Positions 4,888 to 6,142 of a stretch of DNA of 6,142 nt are shown here, one piece after another. Location: the NCBI GenBank assembly GCA_023134215.1, contig JAGLUV010000049.1, positions 1 to 6,142 on the forward strand, written 5' to 3'. The notes beneath the pieces are model-generated. The model was not told the DNA's origin and did no database searches. It saw only the letters and a program-made list of their open reading frames with translations. The DNA is from Candidatus Thorarchaeota archaeon (GTDB lineage Archaea > Asgardarchaeota > Thorarchaeia > Thorarchaeales > Thorarchaeaceae). Each line of letters begins with the position of its first letter. The stretch's first letter is position 1. The position numbers and the translations under genes were made by a program.

Positions 4888-5757
4888 TTGAAGATACAAG
4901 GCTATTGGTTGGCTTCCGGGATTCTAGGCGTCACAGGCGCAATCATGAAGCGCGTTGGCGTTTCAGGTGCAGACGCGATTGTTACGAAGTCTATTGGTCC
5001 CGCTCCAAGAAAGGGACATTCTGGCCCAATCTTGGCTACATCGCATGGTGGACTTCTCAATGCCGTGGGATTGACAAACCCCGGAATTGAAGGTTTCAGG
5101 GATGAAATTTCAATCCTGAGAAACTCCGGAATCCCCATTGTATTGAGCATCTTTGGGAGCACTATAGACGAAATCACCGAAGTTGCCATGAAAGGGCTCG
5201 AACTGAAACCAGATGCTTTCGAGCTTAATCTGTCGTGTCCTCATGCGGAGATTGGACAGATAGCCCACGATCCTGACCTAACATTCAGATACGTCAAGTC
5301 TGTAAAGGATGTAGTTGATCGTCCAGTCTTTGCCAAAATCACTCCAAATGCCTCCGATGTCGTTTCTGTAGCAGCGGCTGCAGAACGCGCAGGAGCGGAT
5401 GCTGTGGTTGCTATCAACACTGTGCGTGGAATGAAGATCGATATCTATCAGAAGCGCCCGGTGCTTGGCAACAAGGTAGGCGGACTCTCCGGGCCACCAG
5501 TATTCCCGATTGCAGTGAGATGCGTATATGATCTTTACAGAGAGCTCTCAATACCAATAATCGGAGTTGGCGGTGTTACGTCATGGGAAGACGCAATCGA
5601 GATGCATTTGGCCGGTGCAAGCGCAATCCAAGTGGGTACAGCTGTACTTGACAGTGTCGATGTTTTCTCTCACATCAAGCAGGGTGTTGCAGAGTATCTC
5701 CATGATGAGGGAATCTCAACAATCTCCGAGATTGTCGGGGCAGCTACGAGGTCGTAG
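4888..5757 (+). CDS. pyrD: dihydroorotate dehydrogenase, class 1B catalytic subunit
   Basis: PyrD oxidises dihydroorotate to orotate on FMN, the fourth step of pyrimidine synthesis; in class 1B the electrons pass to the PyrK subunit and on to NAD. The 289-residue protein has the expected barrel motifs: LASGILGVTG, TKSIGPAPRKGH (K34), LLNAVGLTNPGI, LNLSCPHAEIG with N114 and the class 1 catalytic cysteine at 117, FAKITPN (K150), AINTVRGM (N167), GGLSGPPVFP, and the phosphate-binding IIGVGGVTSWEDA and AIQVGTAVL. I chose TTG 4888 because AGGTGA precedes it at a usable distance and the protein then begins at the same point as relatives; TTG 4873 would add five residues. pyrK begins two bases after the stop. 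Cysteine as the base and the pyrK neighbour both fit class 1B rather than 1A or membrane class 2. Confidence 0.95.
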   Translation: MKIQGYWLASGILGVTGAIMKRVGVSGADAIVTKSIGPAPRKGHSGPILATSHGGLLNAVGLTNPGIEGFRDEISILRNSGIPIVLSIFGSTIDEITEVAMKGLELKPDAFELNLSCPHAEIGQIAHDPDLTFRYVKSVKDVVDRPVFAKITPNASDVVSVAAAAERAGADAVVAINTVRGMKIDIYQKRPVLGNKVGGLSGPPVFPIAVRCVYDLYRELSIPIIGVGGVTSWEDAIEMHLAGASAIQVGTAVLDSVDVFSHIKQGVAEYLHDEGISTISEIVGAATRS

Positions 5758-5759
5758 TA

Positions 5760-6142
5760 ATGGATATCGAGAAACTGATGGGAACCCCCACGACAGTCCA
5801 GGTTTCTAAGACAATCAGTGAGAACAAGAAAGCACGTACTCTAGTCTTTGAGCTACCTGAGGCTAATCACCAATTCAAGCCCGGACAATTTCTCATGTGT
5901 TGGATTCCAGGAATCGATGAGATTCCAATGAGCATATCGCTATGGAATCCGCCAGAAGTCGGTGTGACAGTGCTTCCGATTGGCGAAGCAACCCGAGTGC
6001 TCTCAGCTCTCTCCACAGGTCAGAGATTTGGGGTTAGGGGCCCATTTGGTTCTGGTTTTTCCCTTCAATGTGAACGGGCTCTAATCATAGGTGGGGGAAT
6101 AGGAATGGCGCCTCTAAGACCGCTGGCGTATCAGTTGCGTGA
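5760..6142 (+). CDS. pyrK: dihydroorotate dehydrogenase electron transfer subunit (partial, 3' end missing)
   Basis: PyrK carries FAD and a 2Fe-2S cluster and moves electrons from PyrD to NAD. The visible 127 residues belong to the ferredoxin-reductase-like fold. A beta-barrel FAD domain has FKPGQFLMCW and the FAD-binding DEIPMSIS (about 53-60), then GEATRVLSAL (75-84) and GPFGSGF (94-100). The start of the NAD-binding domain follows with GGGIGMAPLRPL (111-122). The C-terminal cysteine motif for the iron-sulfur cluster lies beyond the window edge and cannot be checked. The start is ATG with GAGGT (5748-5752) seven bases upstream inside the end of pyrD; the two-base gap to the pyrD stop implies translational coupling and balanced subunit amounts. 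The frame is open to the right edge, so this is truncation by the window, not damage. Confidence 0.94.
   Translation, partial: MDIEKLMGTPTTVQVSKTISENKKARTLVFELPEANHQFKPGQFLMCWIPGIDEIPMSISLWNPPEVGVTVLPIGEATRVLSALSTGQRFGVRGPFGSGFSLQCERALIIGGGIGMAPLRPLAYQLR

Noticed and set aside
5567..5809. Plus-strand frame bridging pyrD and pyrK
   Set aside because: Both flanking genes are well supported in other frames; this one is out of frame with both.
1..6142. CRISPR array, prophage, insertion sequence or defence genes
   Set aside because: No regularly spaced repeats, transposase, integrase or nuclease-defence motifs were seen; gene content is housekeeping throughout.

Overview
The window is archaeal. 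The evidence is the Nop5-fibrillarin gene pair (box C/D RNP core), a UPF0216/DUF61 gene, a COG1395-type archaeal regulator, an intron-containing tRNA-Trp with an encoded CCA end, and Shine-Dalgarno and TATA signals of archaeal type. A 5S rRNA gene with its own TATA box and no 23S gene on its upstream side recalls the scattered rRNA genes of Thermoplasma relatives. I therefore lean towards Thermoplasmatota within the Euryarchaeota, but this assignment is an inference and is not firm.

Left edge to 475: the tail of a plus-strand reading frame ends at 122 with a small cysteine cluster. Facing it on the minus strand are a 5S rRNA (about 294 to 176) and, upstream of that, tRNA-Trp(CCA) with a 34-nt intron at the canonical 37/38 site. 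A TATA element sits about 28 bp before the 5S 5' end, and T-runs follow its 3' end.

475 to 1292: plus-strand ribonuclease HII, most likely starting at the ATG at 606. It converges on the next block with only 7 bp between stop codons.

4760 down to 1300 on the minus strand: nop5, fibrillarin, a DUF61 protein, then a helix-turn-helix regulator. The first three are tightly packed (0 and 13 nt gaps) and look like one transcription unit. Nop5 and fibrillarin form the RNA-guided 2'-O-methyltransferase core; the DUF61 protein has no known role. The regulator follows after 76 bp that hold a TATA-like perfect inverted repeat, so it may have its own, possibly self-controlled, promoter.

4888 to the right edge: divergent from nop5, a plus-strand pyrD-pyrK pair encodes the two-subunit class 1B dihydroorotate dehydrogenase of pyrimidine synthesis. 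pyrK is cut by the window end.

Overall this is a housekeeping region for translation RNAs, RNA modification, RNA/DNA hybrid repair and pyrimidine synthesis. I see no mobile element, CRISPR array or defence island. The most interesting items are a possible competing fold between the 5S trailer and the 5S body, the very short tRNA-Trp intron with C instead of U at position 39, and the uncharacterised DUF61 gene inside the C/D RNP operon.
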